A DNA stretch of 64,000 bases from assembly GCF_032341175.1 (NCBI RefSeq), contig NZ_CP135435.1, positions 4,216,001-4,280,000 of the forward strand, given 5' to 3'. The notes beneath the pieces are model-generated. The model had not been told where the DNA came from and did no database searches. It saw only the letters and a list, made by a program, of their open reading frames with translations. The translations under genes and the position numbers were made by a program. Shown here one piece after another: positions 10,756 to 21,173 of this stretch (positions within the stretch are counted from its first letter, which is position 1; the number at the start of each line of letters is the position of its first letter). This DNA comes from Bacillus sp. DTU_2020_1000418_1_SI_GHA_SEK_038 (GTDB taxonomy: Bacteria; Bacillota; Bacilli; Bacillales; Cytobacillaceae).

Positions 10756-11328
10756 TTAATCTAATTCTTCCTCGTCTAATTCCAGTTCTTCATCTTCTTC
10801 TATATCCTCATCCTCATCTCCAAGGTCATACTCCTCATCCTCGTCAATCAGGTCATCGTCCTCATCTAGATCCTCGTCATCAATTATTTCATCGTCTTCA
10901 ACGATTTCATCTTCCTCTTCAAATTCATCATCTATGTCATCGATATCATCATAATCGATATCTTCATCGTCCAGATCATCGTATTCAAGATCTAGATCGT
11001 CCTCATCCTTCGCCTTCTTCGCCTTTTTCTTCTTCGGCTTAATTTCCGTTACGACATCCTCTTCCTGCTGCTCAATTGGGTACCAAACACGAAGTCCCCA
11101 ACGATTGTCTCCTAAGCCTAAAAAACGGCCATCAATGTTTAAATCTGTATAGAATTGAGCAATTTTTGATTTCACCTGATCCTCTGTAAGATCAAGAAGG
11201 GTAGTCAATTCATTCATTATATCCTTAAATGCCATCGCATCTTTTCTGCCTTTTAATAGTTCATAGGTGACTTCAATGAATGACATTTCCTTTAATTCTT
11301 CTTTTGTAAGTTCATATAAACTCAACAT
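10756..11328 (-). CDS. rpoE: RNA polymerase delta subunit
   Basis: Gram-positive RNA polymerase accessory subunit that promotes recycling and weakens nonspecific nucleic-acid contacts. 190 residues: an N-terminal HARE-type winged-helix domain (about 1-90, with IAQFYTDLNIDGRFLGLGDNRWGLR), a basic bridge PKKKKAKKAKDED, then an almost purely Asp/Glu tail of about 80 residues. The ATG at 11328 has an AAGGGAC ribosome site; a GTG at 11334 is too close to it. An R1 repeat ends about 24 nt upstream of the start codon, in the same orientation. Confidence 0.95.
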   Translation of the reverse strand: MLSLYELTKEELKEMSFIEVTYELLKGRKDAMAFKDIMNELTTLLDLTEDQVKSKIAQFYTDLNIDGRFLGLGDNRWGLRVWYPIEQQEEDVVTEIKPKKKKAKKAKDEDDLDLEYDDLDDEDIDYDDIDDIDDEFEEEDEIVEDDEIIDDEDLDEDDDLIDEDEEYDLGDEDEDIEEDEELELDEEELD

Positions 11329-11351
11329 TAGCACGTCCCTTCACTATGTAA

Positions 11352-11510
11352 CGCTTTTTTAAAAGGCTTTGTTAATGAATTTTGTTGGCAATTAGACCGC
11401 CTTATGCATACCTGCTCTCGCATTTTTTTGTAACGAATAAAACCCGTTCGGCATGCACACATAAGGCTGGTAATCAACAAAAAATCGCTAATATAGCCTT
11501 TTAAAAAGCG
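11352..11510 (-). repeat. R1 structured repeat, copy 2 (upstream of rpoE)
   Basis: The best-preserved ends of the family: CGCTTTTTTAAAAGGCT (11352-11368) is nearly the perfect inverse of AGCCTTTTAAAAAGCG (11495-11510). Inside are AATGAATTTTGTTG, CTTATG...CATAAG stems and, on the minus strand, GAACGGGTTTTATTCG. The usual GGGACGAATAAC half of the loop is replaced here by TTACAAAAAAATGCG. It reads toward rpoE. Confidence 0.85.
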
Positions 11511-11645
11511 AAAAATAAACAGCTTATTCAAAATTAGTTTTATTGATAATTTGGGCACCATTTTAAAACTTGGATTTTTAAGCCTTTAGGCACCCTCAAG
11601 AATACATATTCTCCATTATAAACAATATTTTGGTGTTTATGCTAG

Positions 11646-11837
11646 CTATATCTTTCGCCCTTTATCTTTTTCATTTTTAGCTGAATCATTCGTTTTTTGC
11701 GAGAGCTGGCTATAGGCGAGAGAAAATAATAAAATCGATATTAAAAAGAAAGGAATCGCACCTAACTGCTTTTGGTAAAGGTAATAAAATCCGATACTAA
11801 TTCCGATGGTCGCTGCAAATAAAAAAATTCGCTTCAC
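11646..11837 (-). CDS. Small two-helix membrane protein
   Basis: About 63 residues: a basic N-terminus (KRIFLF), a first hydrophobic segment (AATIGISIGFYYLY), a short linker, a second hydrophobic segment (IPFFLISILLFSLAY), and a polar, charged tail NDSAKNEKDKGRK. GTG at 11837 with TGTGGGG upstream looks better than ATG at 11849, which abuts its ribosome site. Gene lies upstream of rpoE on the same strand. I do not recognise a family; function unknown. Confidence 0.6.
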   Translation of the reverse strand: MKRIFLFAATIGISIGFYYLYQKQLGAIPFFLISILLFSLAYSQLSQKTNDSAKNEKDKGRKI

Positions 11838-12046
11838 TTTTCCCCACATCCTGCTTTATGATCCTTGAAGAAACAAACCAGCTCTACGGTTCTAATCTGA
11901 TTATATCGAATTTAGCGAAGAATTGTATAAGCTTGAATTAATTTTATTGCTTCTCCTATTTAACGAGTCTAATCATCCCTCTTTTTATAAGAATAAACTA
12001 GTAAGGACAAAGGATAGAGCTCAAGAAGGAGGGAATAGCAATAGAG

Positions 12047-14266
12047 ATGGCCTATCAGCAATTGGAAGAAAAACTAAAGTCGCTTGCCAAACAAAGCCCG
12101 TATATTTCTTTAGAAACCATTGGAAAAACAGCATCTGGCCTCAACTTGTATTGTGTCATTATTAGCAAAGACGCGGCCACATATAATTTGGCGTACTGTC
12201 AAACTCAGGCCCATCAGATGATCACCAGCCCTAAAGAATTTTTGCAAGGCGAAAAAAAGGTTCCGATCATGATTAATGCTTCCCTTCATGGGAGTGAATT
12301 ATCTGGGACAAACGCTGTACTTCATTTAATCGAACGAATCGCGATAAAGAAAGATAAGGATATTTTGCGTCTATTAGAGAATATTATTTTGTTATGTGCC
12401 GTTTGTGCTAATCCAGAGGGAAGGAAACAAAATACAAGGTATAACGGAAACGGGTTTGACTTAAACCGCGATTTCATTACACAGTCCCAAGAAGAAACAA
12501 AAGCAGTTGTACAACTGATCTCAAGCTGTAATCCTCTTGTTTTCCTAGACCTTCATGGCTACGTGAATAAAGATGAGAAAAAAATTGGCCTTATAGAGCC
12601 TTGCACTCCCCCACACAATCCTAACTATGAATACGATTTATATGAAAAATGGGCTTTTCCGATGGCACAATCTATTGAATCCTATCTTTTAAATAGAAAA
12701 GACAGCTTCCAATCCGATCAGTATAAAGGCATGACAGGAACTTTTATTCCCTTTCGAGACAGCACTAAAGGGTGGGATGATTATGGCGCCTATTATGCAG
12801 CGATGTACGCGATGCTCCATGGAACACTCGGCGTAACGATCGAGGCCCCTACTAGAGGAAATGATGGGGAACTCTGGCTATATTATGTCATGCTTGCGGC
12901 TTGTGAGTTTGTTCGAGTCCAAAAATCAGAGTTGCTACAAAACATTCTTTCCTTTTTTTACCGCGGTACCGAAAGCAACCATCCCCATCACGCAGCCGGA
13001 TTTTTTCCAGAAGCGTATATCATTCCAGTTCCGAGGGACGATGCATCTCCAGCTTATCAAGTAATTGATCACCTCATAAAAAATGGAGTAAGTGTAGAAA
13101 TCGCTGAAAAAGGCTTTATTTACGAAAAAAAAGTATTTCTAAAAGGCACATTCATCATACAAATGAATCAACCGAAAGCTGTGTTAGCCAACACCTTTTT
13201 ATGGACAGGAGAAAATCTCTCAAATGGCCCGATGAAAATAACGAATTTAAGTGCATGGAGCTTGCCGCTTCTTTGGGGTGCCGAATGTATTCCTGTTAAA
13301 AAAGGGAGTCCATTAGCTGTAAAAACAACACCTGTTTCTCGTTTAGTGAAGAAATATTATGTTAGTGGAGATGGTCCTTTTATCCTTAATAGCCGTTCCA
13401 TTGAAGGCATTGCCTTCATTCAAAAGTTATTAGCACAGGGTATTTCGGTCAAGTGCACAAAGTCAGGAGAATTTCTCATTGAAAATAAGGGAAAAAACTG
13501 GCTCAGGAAACAAGCAAGAGGAACAGGACTTACATTAAGAACCGGATCCTCTTCTAAAAGCCTCACTATTTTACAAATAAAAAAGGCTGCTATTATTCAA
13601 GATAATGGAATATTCCATGCACAATCCCATGCTGGAACAAAAGAAGCACTAAAGAAAATGGGTTTTCAAGTAAAAGAAATCCACCCAAGAAGTTTAACGG
13701 ATGAAGCCCAATTAAAAGACGTTGACGTTTTAATCTACAGCGGTGTAGAGCAATTATTCTATCTTCCATCGAAGGTTTCGTCACGTTACCATCACGCAAT
13801 CCTAAAGTCAGAAGAACAGCTGGCTCAATGCAAAGAAACAATTATAGCTTTTATCGAACGGGGCGGGCGCTTTATCGGAATAGGTGCAGGAGCAGCCAGA
13901 GCTGCTAAAAAATCTTTAGGTGTAACGAATGTCGGCATTCAAACAGACGGCTCCACTAACCACGCAATCTTAAATATCAATTATTTGCCAAGCCCACTCA
14001 CATACGGATATTCATCTGGCAGCATTGGATTTGTCTATCGTCCCGTTTGGTTTACGAATACAAAAGGGGCTGTAGTAGCAGCAACCTACTCTAAGGCTTC
14101 TGATTCTCTCATTTCCGGTTATTGGCCGGGCTACGAAAAGGCGCAAGGGCAGCCGGTTATTATAGCGGAAAAAGACAATCGGGTGATTCTGATCGGTATG
14201 GACATTGGCTTTCGGCAGTATCCGTCTTATCTTTATGGCTTGCTGGCTAATGCGATTTATTTATAA
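12047..14266 (+). CDS. M14-family zinc carboxypeptidase-like protein with extra C-terminal domain
   Basis: 739 residues. The N-terminal half is an M14 peptidase fold: zinc ligands HGSE (in NASLHGSELSG), the third zinc histidine in LDLHGYV, the NGFDLNRDF segment and a likely catalytic Glu in GVTIEAPTRGNDGE. From about 490 the protein has a second domain with IIQDNG, DVDVLIYSGVEQLF and FIERGGRFIGIGAGAARAAKK, resembling a class I glutamine-amidotransferase-like fold without an obvious catalytic Cys. No signal peptide is visible, unlike most secreted M14 enzymes. AAGGAGG lies about 14 nt before ATG, a long spacing. Substrate unknown. Confidence 0.8.
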   Translation: MAYQQLEEKLKSLAKQSPYISLETIGKTASGLNLYCVIISKDAATYNLAYCQTQAHQMITSPKEFLQGEKKVPIMINASLHGSELSGTNAVLHLIERIAIKKDKDILRLLENIILLCAVCANPEGRKQNTRYNGNGFDLNRDFITQSQEETKAVVQLISSCNPLVFLDLHGYVNKDEKKIGLIEPCTPPHNPNYEYDLYEKWAFPMAQSIESYLLNRKDSFQSDQYKGMTGTFIPFRDSTKGWDDYGAYYAAMYAMLHGTLGVTIEAPTRGNDGELWLYYVMLAACEFVRVQKSELLQNILSFFYRGTESNHPHHAAGFFPEAYIIPVPRDDASPAYQVIDHLIKNGVSVEIAEKGFIYEKKVFLKGTFIIQMNQPKAVLANTFLWTGENLSNGPMKITNLSAWSLPLLWGAECIPVKKGSPLAVKTTPVSRLVKKYYVSGDGPFILNSRSIEGIAFIQKLLAQGISVKCTKSGEFLIENKGKNWLRKQARGTGLTLRTGSSSKSLTILQIKKAAIIQDNGIFHAQSHAGTKEALKKMGFQVKEIHPRSLTDEAQLKDVDVLIYSGVEQLFYLPSKVSSRYHHAILKSEEQLAQCKETIIAFIERGGRFIGIGAGAARAAKKSLGVTNVGIQTDGSTNHAILNINYLPSPLTYGYSSGSIGFVYRPVWFTNTKGAVVAATYSKASDSLISGYWPGYEKAQGQPVIIAEKDNRVILIGMDIGFRQYPSYLYGLLANAIYL

Positions 14267-14287
14267 GCTTTATTTATAATAAGAAAA

Positions 14288-14360
14288 GCCTATGGGCAAG
14301 CATTCAGAAAGTGATCCAAAGTCCAGATCAAAATTTTGCCCGCATGGGGGTCCTATGGGC
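14288..14360. repeat. R3 hairpin repeat, copy B
   Basis: GCAAGC..AAAGTGATCCAAAGT then AGATCAAAATTTTGCCCGCAT is clearly related to 3650-3734. Here CCTATGGGC occurs at both ends in direct rather than inverted orientation. Confidence 0.65.
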
Positions 14361-14385
14361 GATTTCCAAAATAACCACAGTCAAC

Positions 14386-14424
14386 TAAAGCCCGCTGAAA
14401 TCATTTCAGCGGGCTTCACTTCTC
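14386..14424. terminator. Bidirectional terminator between M14 gene and icmF
   Basis: AGCCCGCTGAAA (14389-14400) / TTTCAGCGGGCT (14404-14415), a 12-bp perfect stem with a 3-nt loop, between convergent genes. Confidence 0.85.
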
Positions 14425-14434
14425 ACTTTTAAAC

Positions 14435-17400
14435 CTACATATTTCTTCTATACTGCCCGCCTACTTCATACAGGGCTCGTGTGATTTGGCCAAGGCTTGC
14501 CACTTTTACGGTTTCCATCAGCTCAGCAAAAACATTTCCGCCTGATACAGCTGTTTCTTTTAAGCGTTTGATCGCTTCTTCTGTTTTGTCTTTGTTGCGC
14601 TCCTGGAAGCTGCGCAAATTTTGGATTTGCGTTTCTTTTTCTTCTTGTGTGGCTCTTGCAAGCTCCATATTGTTCACTTCTTCTTCAGAAGGAGGGTTCG
14701 GATTTAAATACGTATTAACCCCGATAATCGGCAGCTCGCCTGTGTGCTTTTTCATTTCATAATGCATGGATTCATCTTGGATCTTTCCGCGCTGGTATTG
14801 CGTTTCCATTGCACCGAGAACACCGCCGCGGTCATTAATGCGTTCGAATTCCTGCAGCACTTGCTCTTCAACAAGGTCTGTTAGCTCATCAATAATAAAG
14901 GCACCCTGCAGCGGGTTTTCATTCTTCGTGAGACCGTGCTCCTTAGTAATGATCATTTGAATCGCCATCGCGCGGCGCACAGACTCCTCTGTCGGTGTTG
15001 TAATGGCCTCATCATAGGCATTCGTATGAAGGGAATTACAGTTATCATGCAGCGCCATTAAAGCCTGCAGAGTCGTACGAATATCATTGAAATCAATTTC
15101 CTGCGCATGCAGTGAACGTCCAGATGTTTGAACATGATATTTTAGCTTTTGGCTGCGCTCATTTGCTCCATATTTGTCTCTCATGACAGTCGCCCAAATA
15201 CGGCGTGCCACACGGCCAATCACCGTATATTCCGGATCAAGCCCATTTGAGAAGAAGAAAGAAAGATTAGGTGCAAAGTCGTCAATATCCATGCCTCTGC
15301 TCAAATAGTACTCCACATACGTAAAGCCGTTCGCCAATGTGAACGCTAATTGTGAAATCGGATTCGCTCCAGCCTCCGCAATATGATAGCCCGAAATCGA
15401 AACAGAATAATAGTTACGCACCTTTTGGTCGATAAAATACTGCTGGATATCTCCCATCATGCGAAGAGCAAATTCGGTTGAGAAGATACAAGTATTTTGT
15501 CCTTGATCTTCTTTTAAAATATCAGCTTGAACAGTTCCTCGCACGGTTTGAAGCGTACGTGCTCTGACTTCTGTAAATTCTTCTGCCGTTAGGATACGGC
15601 CGAGTTCTTTTTCCTTTGCTTCGATCTGCTGTTCAATAGCCGTATTCATAAACATCGCCAAAATAATCGGAGCTGGGCCATTAATGGTCATCGATACAGA
15701 GGTAGATGGATGACAAAGATCAAAACCGTCATAGAGCTTTTTCATATCGTCCAACGTACAGATGCTGACTCCGCTTTCACCAACTTTTCCGTAAATATCA
15801 GGACGGTAATCCGGATCCTCTCCGTAAAGGGTGACAGAGTCAAAGGCAGTACTTAAGCGTTTAGCTGAATCATCCTTTGACAAATAGTGAAAACGGCGGT
15901 TCGTTCTTTCCGGTGTTCCTTCCCCAGCAAACTGTCTTTTTGGGTCCTCCCCTTCACGCTTGAACGGGAATACGCCAGCCGTATAAGGGAATGAGCCTGG
16001 AACATTTTCTCTATAAACCCAGCGGATAATTTCGCCGTAATCCTTGTATTTAGGAAGAGCAACCTTAGGAATAGACAAACCGGAAAGGCTCTTCGTTTTT
16101 AACACTGTAATAATCTCTTTATCACGGATTCTCGTGACAAACTGATCTCCTGAATATTTTTCCTTAAGTGAGTCCCAGCCCTCAAGGATTTTCTTCGTTT
16201 CAGCAGTCAGCTTGGCTTCCACATTGGACTTGATAGCCTCTAATGAAGCGACCACTTCCTCATTTGCCTCCTGCTCCTTGACAGCAAGAATCGCTCCTTC
16301 AAGCTGGAAAAGCTTGCGGGCAAGATTCGCCTGTTCCTCTGCCTTCTTGTGATAGCCGCGTACCGTTTCCGAAATCTCTCGTAAATAATAGCGCTGCTCA
16401 TTCGGGATAATCACATTTTGCTTTTCCACAAGTGCATGTTTGGAAAAAGTAGTACTCCATTCCGTGCCTGCTTTTTCGTTTAATTTTTCAATAATAGCCG
16501 CGAAAACAGCATTTGTTCCTGGGTCATTGAACTGGCTGGCAATCGTGCCATAAACAGGCATCTCATCTAAATCTTTTTCAAAAAGCATGCGGCTTCTTTG
16601 GTATTGCTTCTGCACTTGGCGCTTCGCATCCTCAGAACCCTTGCGCTCAAACTTATTGATCACAATTAAATCGGCATAATCGATCATATCGATTTTTTCA
16701 AGCTGGGACGGTGCACCGAATTCACTCGTCATGACATACATCGAAACGTCACAAATTTCAGTAATTTCCGCATCCCCTTGCCCAATTCCGCTTGTTTCCA
16801 CAACAATTAAATCAAATCCGGCTGCTTTGACAACAGAAATCGCGTCTTTAATCGCAAGTGATAGCTCACTTTTCGAATTTCTTGTCGCTAAGCTTCTCAT
16901 ATAAACACGCGGGTTAAAAATCGCATTCATGCGGATTCGGTCGCCAAGAAGAGCTCCGCCCGTCTTCTGCTTTGTCGGATCTACGGATAAAATGGCTACT
17001 TTTTTCTCAGGAATTTCATTAATAAAACGGCGAATCAATTCATCGGTTAATGAGCTTTTTCCAGCCCCGCCTGTACCGGTAATTCCTAGAACAGGAACAG
17101 ACTTTTCCAATGATTTCACTTTTTCCATAACAGAATCAAGTGCGGCTGCCGTTTCTTTTTCAACATTGACATGGTGCTCAGCAAGGGTAATAAGCTTGGC
17201 GATTGCATTCGTATTCCCTTCCTGAAGCTTTTCAATCTGCTCTGTAGCTTCCGGAGTAAAAGTCGAGAAATCACATTCTTCAATCATGAGATTGATCATG
17301 CCTTGAAGCCCATGCTGACGGCCATCCTCAGGTGAAAAAATTCTCGCAATTCCGTAGTCATGCAGCTCTTTAATTTCCTTTGGAATGATGACACCGCCGC

Positions 17401-17701
17401 CGCCCCCATAAATGCGGATATGGGAAGCGCCTCTTTCCTTTAACAGGTCATACATATACTTAAAGTATTCCACATGTCCTCCCTGATAGGAAGAAATTGC
17501 AATACCTTGAACATCCTCTTGAATAGCCGCATTGACCACTTCTTCCACAGAACGGTTATGGCCTAAATGAATGACCTCCGCCCCGCTTGCCTGGATGATT
17601 CTTCTCATAATATTAATCGATGCATCATGCCCATCAAAAAGACTGGAGGCCGTCACAAAACGAATATGATTCTTTGGCTTATATACTACTGGATTACTCA
17701 T
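14435..17701 (-). CDS. icmF: Fused isobutyryl-CoA mutase IcmF
   Basis: Adenosylcobalamin-dependent mutase interconverting isobutyryl-CoA and n-butyryl-CoA, fused to its own G-protein chaperone; 1088 residues. Order: B12-binding domain (about 1-145, [14 protein letters not shown]), MeaB-like GTPase (about 190-420, P-loop [23 protein letters not shown]), then the substrate-binding/TIM-barrel mutase domain to the end ([35 protein letters not shown]). A GGGGGAG ribosome site supports the start. It sits with acyl-CoA dehydrogenase, hydroxyacyl-CoA dehydrogenase and thiolase genes, suggesting that branched-chain acyl-CoA is routed into beta-oxidation. Confidence 0.95.
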   Translation of the reverse strand: MSNPVVYKPKNHIRFVTASSLFDGHDASINIMRRIIQASGAEVIHLGHNRSVEEVVNAAIQEDVQGIAISSYQGGHVEYFKYMYDLLKERGASHIRIYGGGGGVIIPKEIKELHDYGIARIFSPEDGRQHGLQGMINLMIEECDFSTFTPEATEQIEKLQEGNTNAIAKLITLAEHHVNVEKETAAALDSVMEKVKSLEKSVPVLGITGTGGAGKSSLTDELIRRFINEIPEKKVAILSVDPTKQKTGGALLGDRIRMNAIFNPRVYMRSLATRNSKSELSLAIKDAISVVKAAGFDLIVVETSGIGQGDAEITEICDVSMYVMTSEFGAPSQLEKIDMIDYADLIVINKFERKGSEDAKRQVQKQYQRSRMLFEKDLDEMPVYGTIASQFNDPGTNAVFAAIIEKLNEKAGTEWSTTFSKHALVEKQNVIIPNEQRYYLREISETVRGYHKKAEEQANLARKLFQLEGAILAVKEQEANEEVVASLEAIKSNVEAKLTAETKKILEGWDSLKEKYSGDQFVTRIRDKEIITVLKTKSLSGLSIPKVALPKYKDYGEIIRWVYRENVPGSFPYTAGVFPFKREGEDPKRQFAGEGTPERTNRRFHYLSKDDSAKRLSTAFDSVTLYGEDPDYRPDIYGKVGESGVSICTLDDMKKLYDGFDLCHPSTSVSMTINGPAPIILAMFMNTAIEQQIEAKEKELGRILTAEEFTEVRARTLQTVRGTVQADILKEDQGQNTCIFSTEFALRMMGDIQQYFIDQKVRNYYSVSISGYHIAEAGANPISQLAFTLANGFTYVEYYLSRGMDIDDFAPNLSFFFSNGLDPEYTVIGRVARRIWATVMRDKYGANERSQKLKYHVQTSGRSLHAQEIDFNDIRTTLQALMALHDNCNSLHTNAYDEAITTPTEESVRRAMAIQMIITKEHGLTKNENPLQGAFIIDELTDLVEEQVLQEFERINDRGGVLGAMETQYQRGKIQDESMHYEMKKHTGELPIIGVNTYLNPNPPSEEEVNNMELARATQEEKETQIQNLRSFQERNKDKTEEAIKRLKETAVSGGNVFAELMETVKVASLGQITRALYEVGGQYRRNM

Positions 17702-17761
17702 TTTTCTCCCCCTGTTCGTATTAAAGCAGGTTCTGTAATACCTTTTTTATTGAAAAGTTAA

Positions 17762-17857
17762 TTATTTGGACAAGTATTCAGGGAAACCCCTTTACCTGTC
17801 CAGATAAGTGGGTTATTTGGACAAGTATTCAAGAAGCCGCCAAAACCTGTCTAGAAA
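17762..17857. repeat. R7 repeat pair, locus 1
   Basis: TTATTTGGACAAGTATTCA begins at 17762 and again at 17813 (51-bp period), each followed by an ACCTGTC segment. Related units occur at 34742-34832. Confidence 0.75.
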
Positions 17858-17904
17858 CTAGAGTCGACCATTAGTTTTAAAAGTTCCCACAGGACGTGGC
17901 GTTC

Positions 17905-18543
17905 TTAGTAGGACCGCACTTCCGCTTGTTTAATTCCTTGAAAAAGCAATTCCGTTTGAAGCTGGATATACTCGTCTAGCGTGTACATTTTTTTCAATGA
18001 CCAGCGGCGGAAGGCCCACATTTGTCCCTGTACAAAAATATTATGGGCAATCATTTTGATCTGGTCTTCGGTTAAATCCAATTCTTTATTTTCCACGCAT
18101 CTCGTTACGATTTGCTCAAACATCTCAACCATTTCGATTTCTTTCTTCAGCACATATGGAAGGGCATCCTTTGTTAATGATTTCACTTCCTGATACATAA
18201 CAAGGACTTCATCCTGCAATTCATCCACAACACGAAAATAATCAGCAATCCCGCGCTTTAGGCTTTCAAGCGTACCTTGATCGGTATTGAGATCCTTTTG
18301 CAGACGGTCACTAACCTGGTCGTAGATGCTGTCACAAACGAGATATAGGACATCCTCTTTTGTGCGGATGTATTCATATAGTGTTCCGATGCTAAAGCCT
18401 GCCGCTTTCGCAATTTCTCTTGTCGTTGTGCGATGGAAGCCTTTTTGAATAAACAGGGTCACAGCCCCTTTGATCATCTGGTCCCGTCTTTTTTTAACAA
18501 GGCGCTCGTCTTTGACAGACGCCTGTACTTCACGTTTTTTCAT
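17905..18543 (-). CDS. TetR/AcrR-family regulator of the acyl-CoA cluster
   Basis: 212 residues. The N-terminal helix-turn-helix (about 20-65) reads GAVTLFIQKGFHRTTTREIAKAAGFSIGTLYEYIRTKEDVLY, classic TetR; the C-terminal part is the variable ligand/dimer domain. It lies between icmF and acdA on the same strand, so it probably controls the fatty/branched acyl-CoA genes; an acyl-CoA effector is plausible. A FadR-like operator before fadF (26100-26117) is a candidate target. Ribosome site AAGGACGG. Confidence 0.85.
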   Translation of the reverse strand: MKKREVQASVKDERLVKKRRDQMIKGAVTLFIQKGFHRTTTREIAKAAGFSIGTLYEYIRTKEDVLYLVCDSIYDQVSDRLQKDLNTDQGTLESLKRGIADYFRVVDELQDEVLVMYQEVKSLTKDALPYVLKKEIEMVEMFEQIVTRCVENKELDLTEDQIKMIAHNIFVQGQMWAFRRWSLKKMYTLDEYIQLQTELLFQGIKQAEVRSY

Positions 18544-18643
18544 TTTACCTACCGTCCTTCTATATTCGGGGTGCAGAGTCGAGACCTTAGGCCAAGTCTC
18601 TCCTCTGCAAAAACCTTTTTTTAATAGAATAAATGATAGGAGC

Positions 18644-19783
18644 CTATTTTGTCAGCATACGAGAAATAACGAGGCGTTGAATTTCCTGTGTGCCTTCATA
18701 TATTTGGGTGATTTTCGCATCACGCATAAAGCGTTCAACTGGATAATCCTTTGTATAGCCATAGCCGCCAAAAATTTGAACAGCATCTGTCGTAACCTTC
18801 ATAGCAGTGTCTCCAGCTAATAGTTTGGACATCGCAGACTCTTTTCCATATGGAAGTCCTTCAGATTCAAGCCATGCAGCTTGGTAGGTTAATAGTCTAG
18901 ATGCTTCAATGCTTGTTGCCATGTCCGCCAATTTGAAGCCAATTCCTTGTTGAGCCGCAATTGGTTTGCCAAATTGAACGCGTTCCTTTGCATATTCAAT
19001 GGAGGCATCTAATGCACCTTGCGCAATTCCCACTGCTTGAGCAGCGATTCCATTTCGACCGCCATCTAGGGTCATCATCGCAATTTTAAAGCCTTCTCCC
19101 ACATTGCCAAGAACATTTTCTACTGGAACCTTACAATTATCGAAAACAATTTCCGTTGTTGGTGATGAACGAATGCCGAGTTTTTTCTCTTTTTTGCCGA
19201 CTGAGAAGCCTTCAAAGTCAGCCTCAACGATGAACGCGGTCGTTCCTCTATGTTTTTCTGCCGGGTCTGTTAAGGCAAAAACAACATAAATATCCGCAAT
19301 TCCGCCGTTTGTGATGAAGATTTTTGAACCATTCAAAACGTAGTGATCCCCTTCAAGACGAGCCGTTGTTCTCATTCCGCCTGCATCTGAACCACTGCCC
19401 GGCTCTGTTAGGCCATATGCGCCGATTTTCGTTCCTTCCGCCATTGGACGCAAATATTTTTGCTTTTGCTCTTCACTGCCGAATTTGAAAATCGGCCAGC
19501 CAGCTAATGATGTATGCGCCGAAAGGGTTACACCTGTTGAAGCACACACTCTCGAAAGCTCCTCAACAGCAATACAGTAGGCAAGGTAGTCACTGCCAAT
19601 GCCGCCGTATTCCTCAGGCCATGGAATTCCAGTCAGTCCAAGCTCCGCCATTTTGTCGAAAATTTCACGGTCAAAGCGCTCTTCCTCATCACGCTCAGCA
19701 GCCGTTGGGGCCACTTCATTCTTTGCAAAATCGCGTACCATTTTTCTAATCATTTCATGCTCTTCTGATAATTGAAAGTTCAT
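18644..19783 (-). CDS. acdA: Acyl-CoA dehydrogenase
   Basis: FAD enzyme oxidising acyl-CoA to trans-2-enoyl-CoA, passing electrons to ETF. 379 residues. Signatures: [14 protein letters not shown], the [14 protein letters not shown] segment, and the catalytic-base Glu in [14 protein letters not shown]. The ATG at 19783 ([14 protein letters not shown]) has a GGGGGA ribosome site; a start at 19798 would overlap it. It resembles B. subtilis AcdA, which lies between fadF and rpoE; here the neighbourhood is expanded by extra beta-oxidation genes. Chain-length preference cannot be read from sequence. Confidence 0.92.
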   Translation of the reverse strand: MNFQLSEEHEMIRKMVRDFAKNEVAPTAAERDEEERFDREIFDKMAELGLTGIPWPEEYGGIGSDYLAYCIAVEELSRVCASTGVTLSAHTSLAGWPIFKFGSEEQKQKYLRPMAEGTKIGAYGLTEPGSGSDAGGMRTTARLEGDHYVLNGSKIFITNGGIADIYVVFALTDPAEKHRGTTAFIVEADFEGFSVGKKEKKLGIRSSPTTEIVFDNCKVPVENVLGNVGEGFKIAMMTLDGGRNGIAAQAVGIAQGALDASIEYAKERVQFGKPIAAQQGIGFKLADMATSIEASRLLTYQAAWLESEGLPYGKESAMSKLLAGDTAMKVTTDAVQIFGGYGYTKDYPVERFMRDAKITQIYEGTQEIQRLVISRMLTK

Positions 19784-19837
19784 GTCCCTATCCCCCATTA
19801 AATTTAGCGTAATTGATATGATTGTTGAATTTCTTTG

Positions 19838-19985
19838 AAAACTCGCACTATAAAGCGGTTATGATTAGCGTTTTGGGTGAGGCCCTTTCGAAACACGCAC
19901 TATGAAGCAGTCATGGTTAGCCTTTTTGGTGGGTCCCTCTCAAAACACGCACTATGAACCCCTCATGATTAGAGTTTTAAGTGAG
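19838..19985. repeat. R4 tandem array, locus 2 (52-bp period)
   Basis: CGCACTATGAA-type units begin at 19844, 19896 and 19948, exactly 52 bp apart, each with a TCATG-TTAG-GTTTT segment. It lies between the two acyl-CoA dehydrogenase genes. Confidence 0.85.
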
Positions 19986-19992
19986 TTCGCTA

Positions 19993-21123
19993 CTACAGAT
20001 GTTTACTGATGACCAATCGCTGAATTTCGCTAGTACCCTCGTAAATCTCGGTGATTTTCGCGTCCCGGAAATAGCGTTCGACCGGATAATCCTCGGTGTA
20101 GCCATAGCCGCCAAATACTTGGATAGCATCTGTTGTTACTTCAACTGCTGTTTTTGAAGCAAACAGCTTTGCCATAGATGCTTCCATTCCGCATTTGATT
20201 CCTTTTTGGCGAAGATTAGCTGCACGGTAGATTAATAGCTTCGAGGCTTCAACAGCCGTGGCCATATCAGCTAATTTGAATCCGATCCCCTGCTGAGCGG
20301 CAATCGGCTTTCCGAATTGGACACGCTCTTTCGCGTATTCCGCCGCCGCTTCCAGAGCCGCTTCTGCAATTCCGAGAGCCTGAGCAGCGATGCCTATTCG
20401 CCCAACTTCCAGGTTGGCCAGGGCAATCTTAAAACCATGTCCTTCCTCACCAAGAAGATTCTCTGCAGGAACTTTCATATCCTCGAAACTCAGCTGAAGC
20501 GTTCTGGAACCATGCAAGCCCATCTTTTTCTCGTCTTTTCCGATCACAAGACCAGGTGTATCTTTGTCAACAATAAAAGCGGAAATCCCTCTGCTTCCGA
20601 GCTCCAGATTATTCGAAGCGAATACAATATATACATCCGCTTCCCCGCCGTTTGTGATAAATACCTTTGAGCCGTTAATCACATAATGGTCACCTTTTTT
20701 TACAGCCTTTGATTTCAAGCTTCCCGCATCAGATCCTGCACTAGGCTCTGTTAAGCAGAAGGCGCCAAGATACTCTCCTGAGGCAAGCTTCGGAATATAC
20801 TTTTGCTTTTGTTCCTCAGTACCGAAATAAAGGATCGGATTGGTCCCTACAGAGGTATGGACGGAGAGGATGACGCCGATGGTCGCACTCACCTTTGACA
20901 GCTCATTGATGGCAATGATGTAGGAGGTAAAATCCATCTCCGCACCGCCATACTGTTCCGGAATGGGAATTCCCATTAGGCCAAGCTCTCCCATTTTCCG
21001 TAAAATTTCACGAGGAAACTCCCCCTGCTCCATTTTTTCAATAAATGGTGCTATTTCGGCCTGGGCAAAGTCACGCACCATTTTTCTCATCATTTCCTGC
21101 TCTTCTGTAAATCTCAGGTTCAT
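19993..21123 (-). CDS. Acyl-CoA dehydrogenase (second paralogue)
   Basis: 376 residues, close to the neighbouring AcdA (shared runs such as [20 protein letters not shown]), suggesting an old tandem duplication. FAD/substrate motifs [14 protein letters not shown] and catalytic Glu in [14 protein letters not shown] are intact. Similar to short/branched-chain enzymes such as MmgC or Bcd, but assignment is tentative. GGAGGGC ribosome site. It is directly followed, in transcription order, by acdA and preceded by hbd. Confidence 0.9.
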   Translation of the reverse strand: MNLRFTEEQEMMRKMVRDFAQAEIAPFIEKMEQGEFPREILRKMGELGLMGIPIPEQYGGAEMDFTSYIIAINELSKVSATIGVILSVHTSVGTNPILYFGTEEQKQKYIPKLASGEYLGAFCLTEPSAGSDAGSLKSKAVKKGDHYVINGSKVFITNGGEADVYIVFASNNLELGSRGISAFIVDKDTPGLVIGKDEKKMGLHGSRTLQLSFEDMKVPAENLLGEEGHGFKIALANLEVGRIGIAAQALGIAEAALEAAAEYAKERVQFGKPIAAQQGIGFKLADMATAVEASKLLIYRAANLRQKGIKCGMEASMAKLFASKTAVEVTTDAIQVFGGYGYTEDYPVERYFRDAKITEIYEGTSEIQRLVISKHL

Positions 21124-21173
21124 TTGCAGCCCTCCGTTATTCCGATCGGATGATTTTTTTAAAAAGAATATGC

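Noticed and set aside
19993..21123. Frameshift or recombination between the two acyl-CoA dehydrogenase genes
   Set aside because: Both genes are full length with intact motifs; similarity is explained by an old duplication.
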